Below, piece by piece: positions 53,197-61,101 of a DNA stretch of 64,000 bases. Source of the stretch: JAZPYZ01 sp045544455 (GTDB lineage Bacteria; Bacillota; Clostridia; Oscillospirales; Acutalibacteraceae). Position 1 is the stretch's first letter, and every line of letters starts with the position of its first letter. The stretch is from positions 1-64,000 of the forward strand of contig JAZPYZ010000010.1 of the NCBI GenBank assembly GCA_045544455.1, written 5' to 3'. A model generated the notes under the pieces. It worked only from the letters and a program-made list of their open reading frames with translations, was not told the DNA's origin and did not search any database. A program made the position numbers and the translations under genes.

Positions 53197-55601
53197 ACAA
53201 ATATGATCCGTCTGTAATTGAGAAAAAATGGCAAACCAAATGGCAGACCGAAAACACCTTTGCGGCATCCTACGATCAAAGCAAACCGGCGTTTTTCGCG
53301 TTAGTCGAATTCCCCTATCCGTCGGGCCAGGGGTTGCACGTGGGCCATCCGCGTTCGTATACGGCATTGGACGTCGTATCGCGTAAACGCCGGTTACAAG
53401 GCTATAACGTGTTGTATCCGATGGGTTGGGATGCGTTCGGTTTGCCGACCGAAAACTTTGCGATCAAAAACCACATTCATCCGGAAATTGTGACGCAAAA
53501 CAACGTAAAACGTTTTAAAGAACAATTGCAATCTCTCGGTTTGTCGTTCGATTGGACGCGTGAGATCAATACTACCGATCCGGACTATTACAAATGGACG
53601 CAGTGGATCTTCTTGCAATTATTCAAAAAAGGCTTGGCGTACAAGAGCGAGATGGCGGTTAATTGGTGCACGTCCTGCAAATGCGTGTTGGCGAACGAAG
53701 AGGTCGTCGGCGGCGTGTGCGAACGTTGCGGCGGCGAAGTTGTGCGTAAGGTGAAAAGTCAATGGATGCTCAAAATCACCGAGTATGCACAACGCCTGAT
53801 CGACGATCTGGACCTGGTGGATTATCCGGAACGCGTGCGTGCGCAACAAATTCACTGGATCGGCCGTTCGACCGGTGCCCAACTGACCTTTAAAACCACG
53901 GCCGGTCAGGATATTGATATTTACACCACCCGTCCCGACACCTTGTTCGGTGCGACGTATATGGTCGTTTCGCCGGAACATCCGTTGCTCGAAACCTGGG
54001 CGGATAAACTGGCAAATATAGACGAAGTGCGCGCTTATCAAGAAGCCGCTTCGAAAAAATCGGATTTCGAACGTACCGAAGTTGCGAAGGATAAAACCGG
54101 TGTTCGGTTGGATGGCGTCATGGCCATCAATCCGGTTAATGGGGAAGAGATTCCGATCTTTGTATCCGACTACGTGTTGGTATCGTACGGTACCGGCGCG
54201 ATCATGGCGGTGCCGGCCCACGATACCCGCGACTGGGAATTTGCGAAGAAATTCAACCTGCCGATCCGCGAAGTGGTCAAAGGCGGCGCAGACGTGCAAA
54301 AAGAAGCGTTTGTCGACTGTGCCACTGGCATTATGGTCAATTCCGGCTTCATGGATGGCATGACGGTTGAACAAGCAAAAAAAGCCATGTGCGAATGGAT
54401 TAAAGAACAACATATCGGTTCGGAAAAGGTCAACTTCAAACTACGCGACTGGGTATTCTCCCGTCAACGCTATTGGGGCGAACCCATCCCGATCATCCAT
54501 TGTCCGCATTGTGGTTATGTGCCGGTTCCGGAAGAAGAATTGCCCATCAAGTTACCGATGGTCGACAGTTATGAGCCGACCGATAACGGTGAATCGCCGT
54601 TGGCGGCCATTGATGAATGGGTGAACGTCACCTGCCCGCATTGCGGTGCTCCGGCCAAACGCGAAACCGATACCATGCCCCAATGGGCCGGTTCGTCGTG
54701 GTATTTCCTGCGGTATACCGATCCGCACAATAAAGAGGCGCTTGCTTCGAAAGAGGCGTTGGCATATTGGTTGCCGGTCAACTGGTACAACGGCGGTATG
54801 GAACACACCACGCTGCACTTGTTGTATAGCCGTTTCTGGCACAAATTCTTGTATGATATCGGTGTGGTTCCGACCAAAGAACCGTATGGCAAACGCACCA
54901 GTCACGGCATGATCCTCGGCGAAAACGGCGAAAAGATGTCTAAATCGCGCGGCAACGTGGTCAATCCGGATGAGATCGTGCAGGAATACGGCGCCGATAC
55001 CATGCGGTTGTACGAGATGTTTATCGGTGACTTTGAAAAAGCCGCCCCGTGGTCGAGCAACAGCATTCGCGGTTGTCGCCGTTTCTTGGATCGCATTTGG
55101 TCGTTACAAGATCAAGTGGTAGACGGCGATGTTCGCGCGTCGGTCGAAGGAGATATCCACCGCGCCATCCGTAAAGTGGGTGACGATATCGAAACCTTGA
55201 AATACAATACGGCGATCGCCGCGTTGATGGAATTGCTCAACGCTATTGCCAACGGCATCACCCGTGAAGAATACAAGATTCTGTTGATTTTGCTCAACCC
55301 GTTTGCGCCGCACATGACCGAAGAAATTTGGGAAACGATGCAATTCGGCGGCATGATCGCTGAAACCGCCTGGCCGACCTTTGATCCGGCCAAATGTGTC
55401 GAATCGACGGTGGAAATTGCGGTTCAGGTCAACGGCAAAGTGCGTGCGAGAATGTCGATCGCGGCGGATGCAGCATCGGCCGATGTCATCGCTCAAGCCA
55501 AACAGGAAGACAAGATTGCCGAACTCCTGCAGGGAATGCAGATCGTCAAGGAGTTGTACGTGCCGGGCAAACTGGTGAATATTGTGGTAAAACCGCAATA
55601 A
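53193..55601 (+). CDS. leuS: Leucyl-tRNA synthetase
   Basis: The 802-residue class I synthetase has the HIGH-type motif PSGQGLHVGHPRSYTALD, GWDAFGLPTENFAI, the editing domain (TTRPDTLFGATYMVVSPEHPL; GTGAIMAVPAHDTRD), zinc-binding cysteine clusters (CTSCKCVLANEEVVGGVCERCGG and CPHCGYVPV; CPHCGAPAKRETDTMPQW), KMSKSRGNVVNPDEI and the C-terminal domain. It charges tRNA-Leu. Length is normal for the short bacterial form. It ends the long plus-strand housekeeping block. Confidence 0.96.
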   Translation: MNKYDPSVIEKKWQTKWQTENTFAASYDQSKPAFFALVEFPYPSGQGLHVGHPRSYTALDVVSRKRRLQGYNVLYPMGWDAFGLPTENFAIKNHIHPEIVTQNNVKRFKEQLQSLGLSFDWTREINTTDPDYYKWTQWIFLQLFKKGLAYKSEMAVNWCTSCKCVLANEEVVGGVCERCGGEVVRKVKSQWMLKITEYAQRLIDDLDLVDYPERVRAQQIHWIGRSTGAQLTFKTTAGQDIDIYTTRPDTLFGATYMVVSPEHPLLETWADKLANIDEVRAYQEAASKKSDFERTEVAKDKTGVRLDGVMAINPVNGEEIPIFVSDYVLVSYGTGAIMAVPAHDTRDWEFAKKFNLPIREVVKGGADVQKEAFVDCATGIMVNSGFMDGMTVEQAKKAMCEWIKEQHIGSEKVNFKLRDWVFSRQRYWGEPIPIIHCPHCGYVPVPEEELPIKLPMVDSYEPTDNGESPLAAIDEWVNVTCPHCGAPAKRETDTMPQWAGSSWYFLRYTDPHNKEALASKEALAYWLPVNWYNGGMEHTTLHLLYSRFWHKFLYDIGVVPTKEPYGKRTSHGMILGENGEKMSKSRGNVVNPDEIVQEYGADTMRLYEMFIGDFEKAAPWSSNSIRGCRRFLDRIWSLQDQVVDGDVRASVEGDIHRAIRKVGDDIETLKYNTAIAALMELLNAIANGITREEYKILLILLNPFAPHMTEEIWETMQFGGMIAETAWPTFDPAKCVESTVEIAVQVNGKVRARMSIAADAASADVIAQAKQEDKIAELLQGMQIVKELYVPGKLVNIVVKPQ

Positions 55602-55624
55602 CAAAAAATAAGTGCAAAAACATC

Positions 55625-55653
55625 TTGACGAAATGATAATCGTACAGTATAAT
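55625..55653 (+). promoter_or_regulatory. Promoter of rpsU
   Basis: TTGACG (55625-55630), 17 bases, TATAAT (55648-55653). Confidence 0.85.
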
Positions 55654-55707
55654 AAATTGTATCTAATTTGATAATACCCCTGCTGTATGGTGGAGGGAGG
55701 GAATATT

Positions 55708-55884
55708 GTGTCAGAAGTCAAAGTCAAAGAGAATGAATCTTTGGATAGTGCTTTGCGTAGATGGAAAAAATCCTGTGCGCGTTCCGGTGTCCTCGCCGAA
55801 GTGCGTAAAAGAGAGCACTATGAGAAACCTTCCGTGAAACGTAAAAAGAAATCGGAAGCGGCTCGCAAAAGAAAATTCAAATAA
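55708..55884 (+). CDS. rpsU: 30S ribosomal protein S21
   Basis: The 58-residue basic protein starts SEVKVKENESLDSALRRWKKSCARSGVLAEVRKREHYEKPSVKRKKKSEAARKRKFK, expected for bacterial S21. GTG 55708 was chosen because GGAGGGAGG lies 7 bases upstream; an in-frame ATG at 55687 precedes the ribosome site. Monocistronic with its own promoter and terminator. Confidence 0.94.
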   Translation: MSEVKVKENESLDSALRRWKKSCARSGVLAEVRKREHYEKPSVKRKKKSEAARKRKFK

Positions 55885-55890
55885 TCTTAA

Positions 55891-55923
55891 CCGAAAAAGC
55901 GAGCAGAAATGCTCGCTTTTCGG
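55891..55923. terminator. Terminator of rpsU
   Basis: CCGAAAAAGCGAGCA, loop GAAA, TGCTCGCTTTTCGG; the arms are nearly perfect complements, with TTTT in the stem's end. Confidence 0.88.
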
Positions 55924-55967
55924 TTAACTGGTAAAGATATTATCCAAAAGAAAGGACGTGTATCACC

Positions 55968-56465
55968 ATGAAATTGTTTCAACCGGATCTGTTAAAACGG
56001 CGCATCACCGATCTCACCGAATCGGATCTTCGCGCATGGGGGATACAAGGCCTTTTGTTGGATGTAGATAATACCTTGACCACCCACGACAGTCAAGCGC
56101 TTAGCGACGAGGTCGAAGCGTGGATCGAATATATGCGTGAGGTTGGGTTTTCGCTGATGATCGTCTCCAACGCGAAAGAAAGCCGTGTCAAACCGTTTGC
56201 CGACCGGATCGGACTGGCGTTTGAATATCGTGCTGCCAAACCGCTTGGGATCGGATTTGCGCGCGCGCGTCGCCGGTTAGGGCTTTCAAAATCACAGTGT
56301 GTGGTGATTGGCGATCAACTGTTCACCGACTTACTCGGCGCGAAATGCGCCGGTATTCGGTGTGTGCAAGTATTGCCGATCGAGTTGGAATACGGGAAAC
56401 CGTTTATGATGTTTAAACGTCGTTTGGAACGATGGTTGATGAAAGGATCAGGTGACACGGTATGA
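55968..56465 (+). CDS. yqeG: YqeG-family HAD-IIIA phosphatase
   Basis: The 165-residue HAD protein has motif I LLLDVDNTLTTHDS, motif II LMIVSNAKESR, and AAKPLGIGFARARRRLGLSKSQCVVIGDQLFTDLLGAKCAG as motifs III and IV. Substrate is unknown; it is often near aroE/yqeH genes in Firmicutes. AAAGGACG precedes ATG 55968. It overlaps the next gene (ATGA). Confidence 0.9.
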   Translation: MKLFQPDLLKRRITDLTESDLRAWGIQGLLLDVDNTLTTHDSQALSDEVEAWIEYMREVGFSLMIVSNAKESRVKPFADRIGLAFEYRAAKPLGIGFARARRRLGLSKSQCVVIGDQLFTDLLGAKCAGIRCVQVLPIELEYGKPFMMFKRRLERWLMKGSGDTV

Positions 56466-57322
56466 ACGCACGATTCGGTCCTGCCGGCAATGCCGAAAGC
56501 TTTTATGAGCAAGGGTATAAATCGACGGTGCAAGCGCCGAAATGGTTGCGCGAGATGGGGCTTTCCGCCTACGAATACCAGTGTGGCCGCGGTGTGCGCG
56601 TCAACGAGTCCACGCTCGCGACCATGCGTGATCAAGCACAACAACACGATATCGCGATTTCGCTGCATGCGCCATATTATATTTCGCTCGCATCGGCGGA
56701 TCTTGAAAAACGAGATAACAGCATTCGCTATATCTTAGAAAGTGCGCGTGCGGTAAGCGCGATGGGTGGTAACCGCATCGTGGTGCATCCCGGTGGTTTG
56801 GGCGGTGTTTCCCGGGAAGAAGCTACGGTTATTGCGTGCGATACCTTGCGCCGCGCCCAAGCGGCTCTCGATGAAGAGGGGCTGTGTGATGTGCACATCT
56901 GTCCCGAAACCATGGGCAAGATCAACCAACTCGGTAACTTGGATGAAGTGATGACCATGTGTCAGGTGGACGAACGGTTTTTGCCGTGTATCGATTTCGG
57001 ACACCTCAATAGCCGTACCGGCGGTGAGGTCAACGGATATGACGCCTATCGTGCGGTATGGAAAACCATTCACCAAACGTTGGGGGAAGAACGAGGCAAA
57101 GCGTTTCACGTCCATTTTTCTAAAATTGAGTATTCGGCCGGCGGCGAAAAGCGCCACCTTACCTTTGCTGATACGGCGTTTGGTCCCGAACCGAACGATC
57201 TTATGAAACTGTTGGTGGAACAACAGTTGTGTCCGACCATTATCTGTGAATCGGCCGGCACCCAAGCGATAGATGCTTTGCAGATGAAACAGTTGTATCA
57301 ACAACACAAGGAGGAATTGTGA
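56462..57322 (+). CDS. nfo: Deoxyribonuclease IV-type TIM-barrel endonuclease
   Basis: The 286-residue AP-endonuclease family 2 barrel has SLHAPYYISLAS, RIVVHPGGLGG, HICPETMGKINQLGNLDEVM, LPCIDFGHLNSR, and AFHVHFSKIEYS, with the HAPYY His, the EH/DFGHL metal ligands and HVHFSK. Endonuclease IV cuts beside abasic sites using three Zn ions. The initial segment MNARFGPAGNAESFYEQGYKSTVQAPKWLREMG resembles the Firmicutes variant rather than E. coli Nfo. A xylose isomerase-like relative is possible, but the DNA-repair call is preferred. Overlaps yqeG; the last base touches aroQ. Confidence 0.85.
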   Translation: MNARFGPAGNAESFYEQGYKSTVQAPKWLREMGLSAYEYQCGRGVRVNESTLATMRDQAQQHDIAISLHAPYYISLASADLEKRDNSIRYILESARAVSAMGGNRIVVHPGGLGGVSREEATVIACDTLRRAQAALDEEGLCDVHICPETMGKINQLGNLDEVMTMCQVDERFLPCIDFGHLNSRTGGEVNGYDAYRAVWKTIHQTLGEERGKAFHVHFSKIEYSAGGEKRHLTFADTAFGPEPNDLMKLLVEQQLCPTIICESAGTQAIDALQMKQLYQQHKEEL

Positions 57323-57753
57323 TGAAACGGATTTTGATACTCAACGGTCCGAACTTGAATTTTCTTGGCAAACGGGAACCGACGGTGTACGGGGTACAGA
57401 CGTATGACGATCTGTGTGCCGGTATTCAAAAACAAGCCGCGTCCTTGTCGGTTGAGGCGCAAGTGCGCCAAAACAACTGCGAAGGTACGTTGATCGATTG
57501 GTTACAAGAGGCAGCCGATACCTTTGACGGTGTGGTGCTCAATGCCGGTGCGTATACGCACTATAGCTATGCGTTGCGTGATGCGATTGCCTCCATTCAA
57601 ATTCCGGTGATCGAAGTGCACATCTCCAATATTCATGCGCGCGAAGCGTTTCGTCACGAATCGGTGATTGCACCGGTTTGCCGCGGTCAAATCGCCGGAC
57701 TCGGGTTCGAAGGATATTATCTGGCGATGCGAGCACTTGCGGAAATGGAATAA
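57322..57753 (+). CDS. aroQ: 3-dehydroquinate dehydratase, type II
   Basis: The 143-residue enzyme starts KRILILNGPNLNFLGKREPTVYG, with the catalytic Tyr of EPTVYG, NAGAYTHYSYALRDAI, VIEVHISNIHAREAFRHESVIAPVCRGQIAGLG. It dehydrates dehydroquinate in the shikimate pathway. ATG 57322 follows GGAGGAATTGTG and overlaps the previous stop by one base; GTG 57319 is closer to the ribosome site. In Clostridia it commonly precedes efp, as here. Confidence 0.94.
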   Translation: MKRILILNGPNLNFLGKREPTVYGVQTYDDLCAGIQKQAASLSVEAQVRQNNCEGTLIDWLQEAADTFDGVVLNAGAYTHYSYALRDAIASIQIPVIEVHISNIHAREAFRHESVIAPVCRGQIAGLGFEGYYLAMRALAEME

Positions 57754-57780
57754 AATTCGGTATAAAATACGCATTAACAC

Positions 57781-57809
57781 TTGCAATATCGGACAAAATG
57801 CGGTAAGAT
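57781..57809 (+). promoter_or_regulatory. Promoter of efp
   Basis: TTGCAA (57781-57786), 17 bases, TAAGAT (57804-57809), 32 bases before the efp start. Confidence 0.7.
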
Positions 57810-57841
57810 AAAACAAGAAGTAATTTTGGAGGAATTGAATT

Positions 57842-58399
57842 ATGGTATCAGCAGGCGATTTTCGTAACGGCGTAACGTTTGAAATGGACGGCAACGTCTA
57901 TCAGATTATTGAATTCCAGCACGTAAAACCGGGTAAAGGCGCGGCTTTCGTGCGTACCAAGATCCGCAACGTGATTGCGGGTTCGGTCGTGGAAAAAACC
58001 TTCAACCCGTCGGAAAAATTCCCGACTGCGTACGTAGAACGCAAAGAAATGGAATATTCCTATACCGATGGCGATCTGTATTATTTCATGGATCTCGAAA
58101 CCTATGAACAACTGCCGATCGGCCAAGACGTGTTGGGCGATGCACTGCGTTTTGTGAAAGAAAACATGGTGTGCAAAGTGGTTTCCTACAAAGGTAACGT
58201 GTTCGCGGTCGAACCGCCGAACTTTGTAGAGCTGCAGGTTACGAAAACCGATCCTGGTTTCAAAGGCGACACCGCCACCAACGCGACCAAACCGGCTACT
58301 TTGGAAACCGGTGCGGAAATTCGCGTGCCGTTGTTTATCGATGAAGGCGAAATGATCCGCGTCGATACGCGCACCGGCGAATATATGGAACGCGCCTAA
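57842..58399 (+). CDS. efp: Elongation factor P
   Basis: The 185-residue three-domain protein has FRNGVTFEMDGNVYQIIEFQHVKPGKGAAFVRTKIRN, in which the Lys of PGKG is the tip of the domain that reaches the peptidyl-transferase centre, EYSYTDGDLYYFMDLETYEQL and FIDEGEMIRVDTRTGEYMERA. It rescues ribosomes stalled at polyproline. TTGGAGGAA precedes ATG 57842. Unlike many bacteria, no modification enzyme gene (for example epmA, earP) is near. Confidence 0.96.
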   Translation: MVSAGDFRNGVTFEMDGNVYQIIEFQHVKPGKGAAFVRTKIRNVIAGSVVEKTFNPSEKFPTAYVERKEMEYSYTDGDLYYFMDLETYEQLPIGQDVLGDALRFVKENMVCKVVSYKGNVFAVEPPNFVELQVTKTDPGFKGDTATNATKPATLETGAEIRVPLFIDEGEMIRVDTRTGEYMERA

Positions 58400-58441
58400 T
58401 TGTTAGGTTAACCATTATCGAATCAGAAAGGAATGACCGAC

Positions 58442-58876
58442 ATGACTATTACCGAAAAAGTGGCTCACTTGAAAGGCTTGGCAGAAGGCATGGAAATTTC
58501 TGCCGAAACCAAAGAAGGCAAATTGTTGCTTGCGATCATCGACGTGCTCGATGACGTTTCGTTGGCGATTGAAGATATCGACAACTACACCGAGGAACTC
58601 GCTGCTCAGGTCGACGAAATTGATGAAGATCTGGCCGATCTCGAAGACGAATTCTATGGTGATGACGATTGCGATTGCTGTGATTGCGATTGCGAAGATG
58701 AGATGTACGATGTCTGCTGCCCGAACTGTGAAGAAGAATTCGCGGTAGACGAAGACACGTTGCTCGACGGTTGCGTTGAATGCCCGAACTGCGGCGAACA
58801 TCTGGAATTCGATATCGATTGCTGTGACGACGATTGTGATTGCGGTTGCTGCGATTGCGATGGCGAAGAAGACTAA
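58442..58876 (+). CDS. CD1247-domain protein, Asp/Cys-rich with zinc-ribbon motifs
   Basis: The 144-residue acidic protein has an N-terminal helical domain of the CD1247 type (MTITEKVAHLKGLAEGMEISAETKEGKLLLAIIDVLDDVSLAIEDIDNYTEELAAQVDEIDEDLADLEDEF), then DDDCDCCDCDCEDE, a zinc-ribbon-like CCPNCEEEF...CVECPNCGE and another Asp/Cys tail. About 20% of residues after position 70 are Cys. Function is unknown; metal binding is likely from the Cys density. ATG 58442 was chosen since AAAGGA ends 9 bases before it and ATG 58433 touches it. It is monocistronic, ended by a strong terminator. Confidence 0.85.
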   Translation: MTITEKVAHLKGLAEGMEISAETKEGKLLLAIIDVLDDVSLAIEDIDNYTEELAAQVDEIDEDLADLEDEFYGDDDCDCCDCDCEDEMYDVCCPNCEEEFAVDEDTLLDGCVECPNCGEHLEFDIDCCDDDCDCGCCDCDGEED

Positions 58877-58884
58877 TTGATACA

Positions 58885-58926
58885 CAAACAGCCGGTGTAC
58901 CCATAACGGTCCACCGGCTGTTTTAC
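58885..58926 (+). terminator. Terminator of the CD1247-like gene
   Basis: AACAGCCGGTG and CACCGGCTGTT form the stem around a 14-base loop, followed by TTTAC. Stop codon is 11 bases upstream. Confidence 0.85.
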
Positions 58927-58947
58927 TATGGAAGGGGGAGAGGCGAC

Positions 58948-59358
58948 TTGAAAATAGTAGCGGTTGATTTAGGGCTTGCCCGTACCGGTATCGCCGTGTC
59001 TGATCCAACCGGTTTTTTAGCTTCTCCGGTTGGCACCATTGCGGAAAAACGGTTGGATGTGTTGCTCGAAAAGGTAGCCGCGGTTGTGGCAGAACATCAT
59101 CCTAAACGGATTGTCGTGGGACATCCGCGAAACATGGATGGCAGTTGCGGCGAAAGCGCTAAACGCGCCGAACAGTTTGCGGCTGATCTTCGCGCTAAAA
59201 CCGGTATCGAAACCGTGTTGTGGGACGAGAGACTGACCACCACTACCGCGATCGGTTATCTTAACACCGCCGACGTACGCGGCAAAAAGCGGAAAGCCGT
59301 GGTCGATACCGTCGCCGCCACCGTGATCTTGCAAAACTACTTAGATTCCTTAACATAA
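58948..59358 (+). CDS. ruvX: Holliday junction resolvase-like RuvX (YqgF)
   Basis: The 136-residue RNase H-fold protein has KIVAVDLGLARTGIAVSDP, IVVGHPRNMDGSCGESAKRAEQFAADL, LWDERLTTTTAIGYLN and KAVVDTVAATVILQNYLDS. It acts in pre-16S rRNA maturation and was first proposed as a Holliday-junction resolvase. TTG start at 58948 follows GAAGGGGGAGAGG. The usual IreB (DUF965) partner is absent. It ends at the first of two identical terminators. Confidence 0.93.
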   Translation: MKIVAVDLGLARTGIAVSDPTGFLASPVGTIAEKRLDVLLEKVAAVVAEHHPKRIVVGHPRNMDGSCGESAKRAEQFAADLRAKTGIETVLWDERLTTTTAIGYLNTADVRGKKRKAVVDTVAATVILQNYLDSLT

Positions 59359-59391
59359 AAAAGCATCCGGTAAAAACCGGATGCTTTTTTA
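59355..59391. terminator. Bidirectional terminator, copy 1 (ruvX / xre)
   Basis: AAAAAAGCATCCGG, loop TAAAAA, CCGGATGCTTTTTT serves both the plus-strand ruvX and the minus-strand xre. The 35 bases 59355-59389 are identical to 59917-59951. Confidence 0.93.
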
Positions 59392-59631
59392 TTAGTCTAT
59401 TAGGTTTTCACGGTCAAACAAAGGAGAATCAAAGAAATCTTTTATACTGATTTCAAAGCCTTCGCAAATTTCATAGATGATTCGCATTTTCATGCTCGGA
59501 AATGTGCAGTTTAAGATGGTACTCAAAGTCGATTGCGGTACACCGCTTTTCATTGAGAGTCTATACTGCGTCAAGTTTCGTTCTTTGCAAAGTTCCAGAA
59601 TCCTTTTGGAAATAGCTTCGTTCAACGGCAT
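59392..59631 (-). CDS. XRE-family helix-turn-helix regulator
   Basis: This 79-residue DNA-binding protein has LNEAISKRILELCKERNLTQYRLSMKSGVPQSTLSTILNCTFPSMKMRIIYEICEGFEISIKDFFDSPLF, a Xre/Cro-type HTH followed by a short C-terminal tail. It likely controls the divergent small gene at 59753 and itself. ATG 59631 was chosen since AGAGGTG lies just upstream; GTG 59637 overlaps that site. AT-rich codon use contrasts with the GC-rich housekeeping neighbours, suggesting an acquired cassette. Confidence 0.9.
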   Translation of the reverse strand: MPLNEAISKRILELCKERNLTQYRLSMKSGVPQSTLSTILNCTFPSMKMRIIYEICEGFEISIKDFFDSPLFDRENLID

Positions 59632-59653
59632 AATCACACCTCTATGCTTCGAT

Positions 59654-59730
59654 TACTTGATAAAAGTATAGAGATTTATCCTCAACAAATACTACGAGTA
59701 CTTGATACACATCAAAAATTATGCTATTAT
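59654..59730. promoter_or_regulatory. Divergent control region with repeated TACTTGATA
   Basis: TACTTGATA occurs at 59654-59662 and again at 59699-59707, 45 bp apart, a candidate pair of XRE operators. The second copy contains the -35 box of a plus-strand promoter: TTGATA (59702-59707), 17 bases, TATTAT (59725-59730). Binding by the XRE protein would then repress the small Cys-rich gene. No confident minus-strand promoter was found for xre. Confidence 0.65.
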
Positions 59731-59752
59731 TTATTTAAAAGGAGGGAAAAAC

Positions 59753-59917
59753 GTGAGATGTGATAATATTTTCTGCGTTTATTGGGATCGGAATACATGT
59801 GTGCTCGAAGAAGTTTCATTGGATGTGCAAGGGTGTTGCGTTGATTGTATATATGTAGATATTGATAAAAAAGTATTAGAACAAGAGAGAACAAGCGCGC
59901 GAGCGCGCGAACGATAA
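59753..59917 (+). CDS. Small cysteine-rich protein (54 aa) of the xre cassette
   Basis: The 54-residue protein has five-plus cysteines in a regular pattern: CDNIFCVYWDRNTC, GCCVDCIYVDI, then a charged, helical tail (KVLEQERTSARARER). Similar small Cys-rich proteins are common in clostridial prophages and ICEs, but their role is unknown; the spacing suggests metal binding. GTG 59753 was chosen because AAAGGAGGG lies 6 bases upstream; a frame opening at 59702 begins in the promoter. Divergent from xre and ended by copy 2 of the repeated terminator. Confidence 0.75.
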   Translation: MRCDNIFCVYWDRNTCVLEEVSLDVQGCCVDCIYVDIDKKVLEQERTSARARER

Positions 59918-59952
59918 TAAAAAAGCATCCGGTAAAAACCGGATGCTTTTTG
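59917..59952. terminator. Bidirectional terminator, copy 2 (Cys-rich gene / rpsR)
   Basis: Same 35-base sequence as copy 1 (59355-59389), beginning in the stop codon of the Cys-rich gene. It can also end the minus-strand rpsR. Confidence 0.93.
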
Positions 59953-59966
59953 TTTTGATGTTACAA

Positions 59967-60215
59967 TCAGTCGCTGGTAAACGGCAACAAAGCAATTTGA
60001 CGAGCGCGTTTGATCGCGACAGTCAGTTCGCGTTGGTGATGAGCACAGGTGCCGGTCACACGACGCGGAAGGATTTTAGCGCGTTCCGACATAAAGCGGC
60101 GGAGACGAGCGACATCTTTGTAATCAATGCTATCGATATGATCGACGCAGAAAGCGCAAACCTTGCGGCGGCTTTTGCGTGCCGGACGCATCGAACGTTC
60201 AACATTTTCGGCCAT
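59967..60215 (-). CDS. rpsR: 30S ribosomal protein S18
   Basis: The 82-residue protein has MAENVERSMRPARKSRRKVCAFCVDHIDSIDYKDVARLRRFMSERAKILPRRVTGTCAHHQRELTVAIKRARQIALLPF. CAFC and a later Cys/His (GTCAHH) make it a zinc-binding (C+) form. AAGGAGGG precedes its ATG at 60215. Last gene of the rpsF-ssb-rpsR operon. Confidence 0.97.
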   Translation of the reverse strand: MAENVERSMRPARKSRRKVCAFCVDHIDSIDYKDVARLRRFMSERAKILPRRVTGTCAHHQRELTVAIKRARQIALLPFTSD

Positions 60216-60253
60216 GTCAAAGCCCTCCTTTAATCAAAATTGAGGTTGCGTCA

Positions 60254-60697
60254 TTAGAACGGCAGTTCATCATCGCCGGTGATTTCTTCGAAATCGTTAG
60301 CCGCGGCGGTCGAGAACGCAGGAGCCGTTTCGGTGAACGCAGGAACTTGGGAATCATACCGAGGACCGGCATTCGAATCCCGTTTGGATTCAGCAAAAAA
60401 TACGTTGTCGGCAATTACTTCGTAAGCGGTACGTTTGTTGCCGTCTTTATCCGTATAATTGCGGCTTTGCAAAGAACCTTGCAAAGCCATGCGCTGGCCT
60501 TTGCGGAAATAATTGCACACAAATTCCGCCGTGCCGCGCCACGCGACCACGTTGATGAAATCGGTTTGTCTTTCTTGACCTTTCGGCTGATAAGCACGAT
60601 CTACCGCGAGCGAAAAGGTCGTCACGGCCACCTGAGACGGGGTATGACGCAATTCCGGATCCGCAGTCAAACGGCCCATTAAGCAAATAACATTCAT
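60254..60697 (-). CDS. ssb: Single-stranded DNA-binding protein
   Basis: The 147-residue protein has an N-terminal OB fold (MNVICLMGRLTADPELRHTPSQVAVTTFSLAVDRAY, FINVVAWRGTAEFVCNYFRKGQRMALQGSLQSRNY, YEVIADNVFFAESK) and a flexible acidic tail ending DDELPF, the partner-binding tip. It coats single-stranded DNA in replication and repair. GGGAGTGAAC precedes ATG 60697. Operon rpsF-ssb-rpsR. Confidence 0.96.
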   Translation of the reverse strand: MNVICLMGRLTADPELRHTPSQVAVTTFSLAVDRAYQPKGQERQTDFINVVAWRGTAEFVCNYFRKGQRMALQGSLQSRNYTDKDGNKRTAYEVIADNVFFAESKRDSNAGPRYDSQVPAFTETAPAFSTAAANDFEEITGDDELPF

Positions 60698-60712
60698 CTT
60701 GTGTTCACTCCC

Positions 60713-61009
60713 TTAGTTTTCTTTGCGGATCACCATCGTGCGCAGCACGCCATCGGTGATTTTCGCAATACGTTCCAATTCGGCCGGGAACTGCGGGCCG
60801 CTGACGAAATTGTACAGCATGTAGTAACCGTCCGCTTCATCGTTGATGAGATAAGCCAAACGGCGTTTGCCCCATTCTTCCACTTCGCCGATTTCGGCGT
60901 TCTGCTCGATCAAGGTTTGGAATTTCTCCTTCATCGCAGAAATGCCTTCTTCTCCCAAATTCATCGAGAAAATGAAGACCGCCTCATAGTTTGCTTTGAT
61001 CGTAGGCAT
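60713..61009 (-). CDS. rpsF: 30S ribosomal protein S6
   Basis: The 98-residue ferredoxin-like protein contains YEAVFIFSMNLGEEGISAMKEKFQTLIEQNAEIGEVEEWGKRRLAYLINDEADGYYMLYNFVSGPQFPAELERIAKITDGVLRTMVIRKE. It pairs with S18 on the 30S subunit. GGAGGTG precedes ATG 61009. First gene of the operon, with a long leader. Confidence 0.97.
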   Translation of the reverse strand: MPTIKANYEAVFIFSMNLGEEGISAMKEKFQTLIEQNAEIGEVEEWGKRRLAYLINDEADGYYMLYNFVSGPQFPAELERIAKITDGVLRTMVIRKEN

Positions 61010-61095
61010 AATTCTTGCACCTCCTTATGGTCTAGTGGCCCTGCCCACGCGGCAGAGCAAGGATAGCGCGTGACAGGTAACCTGTACACGAACGC
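61010..61095 (-). promoter_or_regulatory. Candidate S6:S18 leader of rpsF
   Basis: On the minus strand the leader has GCTCTGCC ... GGCAGGGC, an 8-bp stem (around 61035-61058) with a GCGTG loop and a nearby CCG, as in the S6:S18 autoregulatory motif of rpsF leaders, where the S6-S18 dimer represses translation. The class is inferred from position and this hairpin; the conserved CCG bulge was not confirmed as a bulge. Confidence 0.6.
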
Positions 61096-61101
61096 CATAA
61101 T

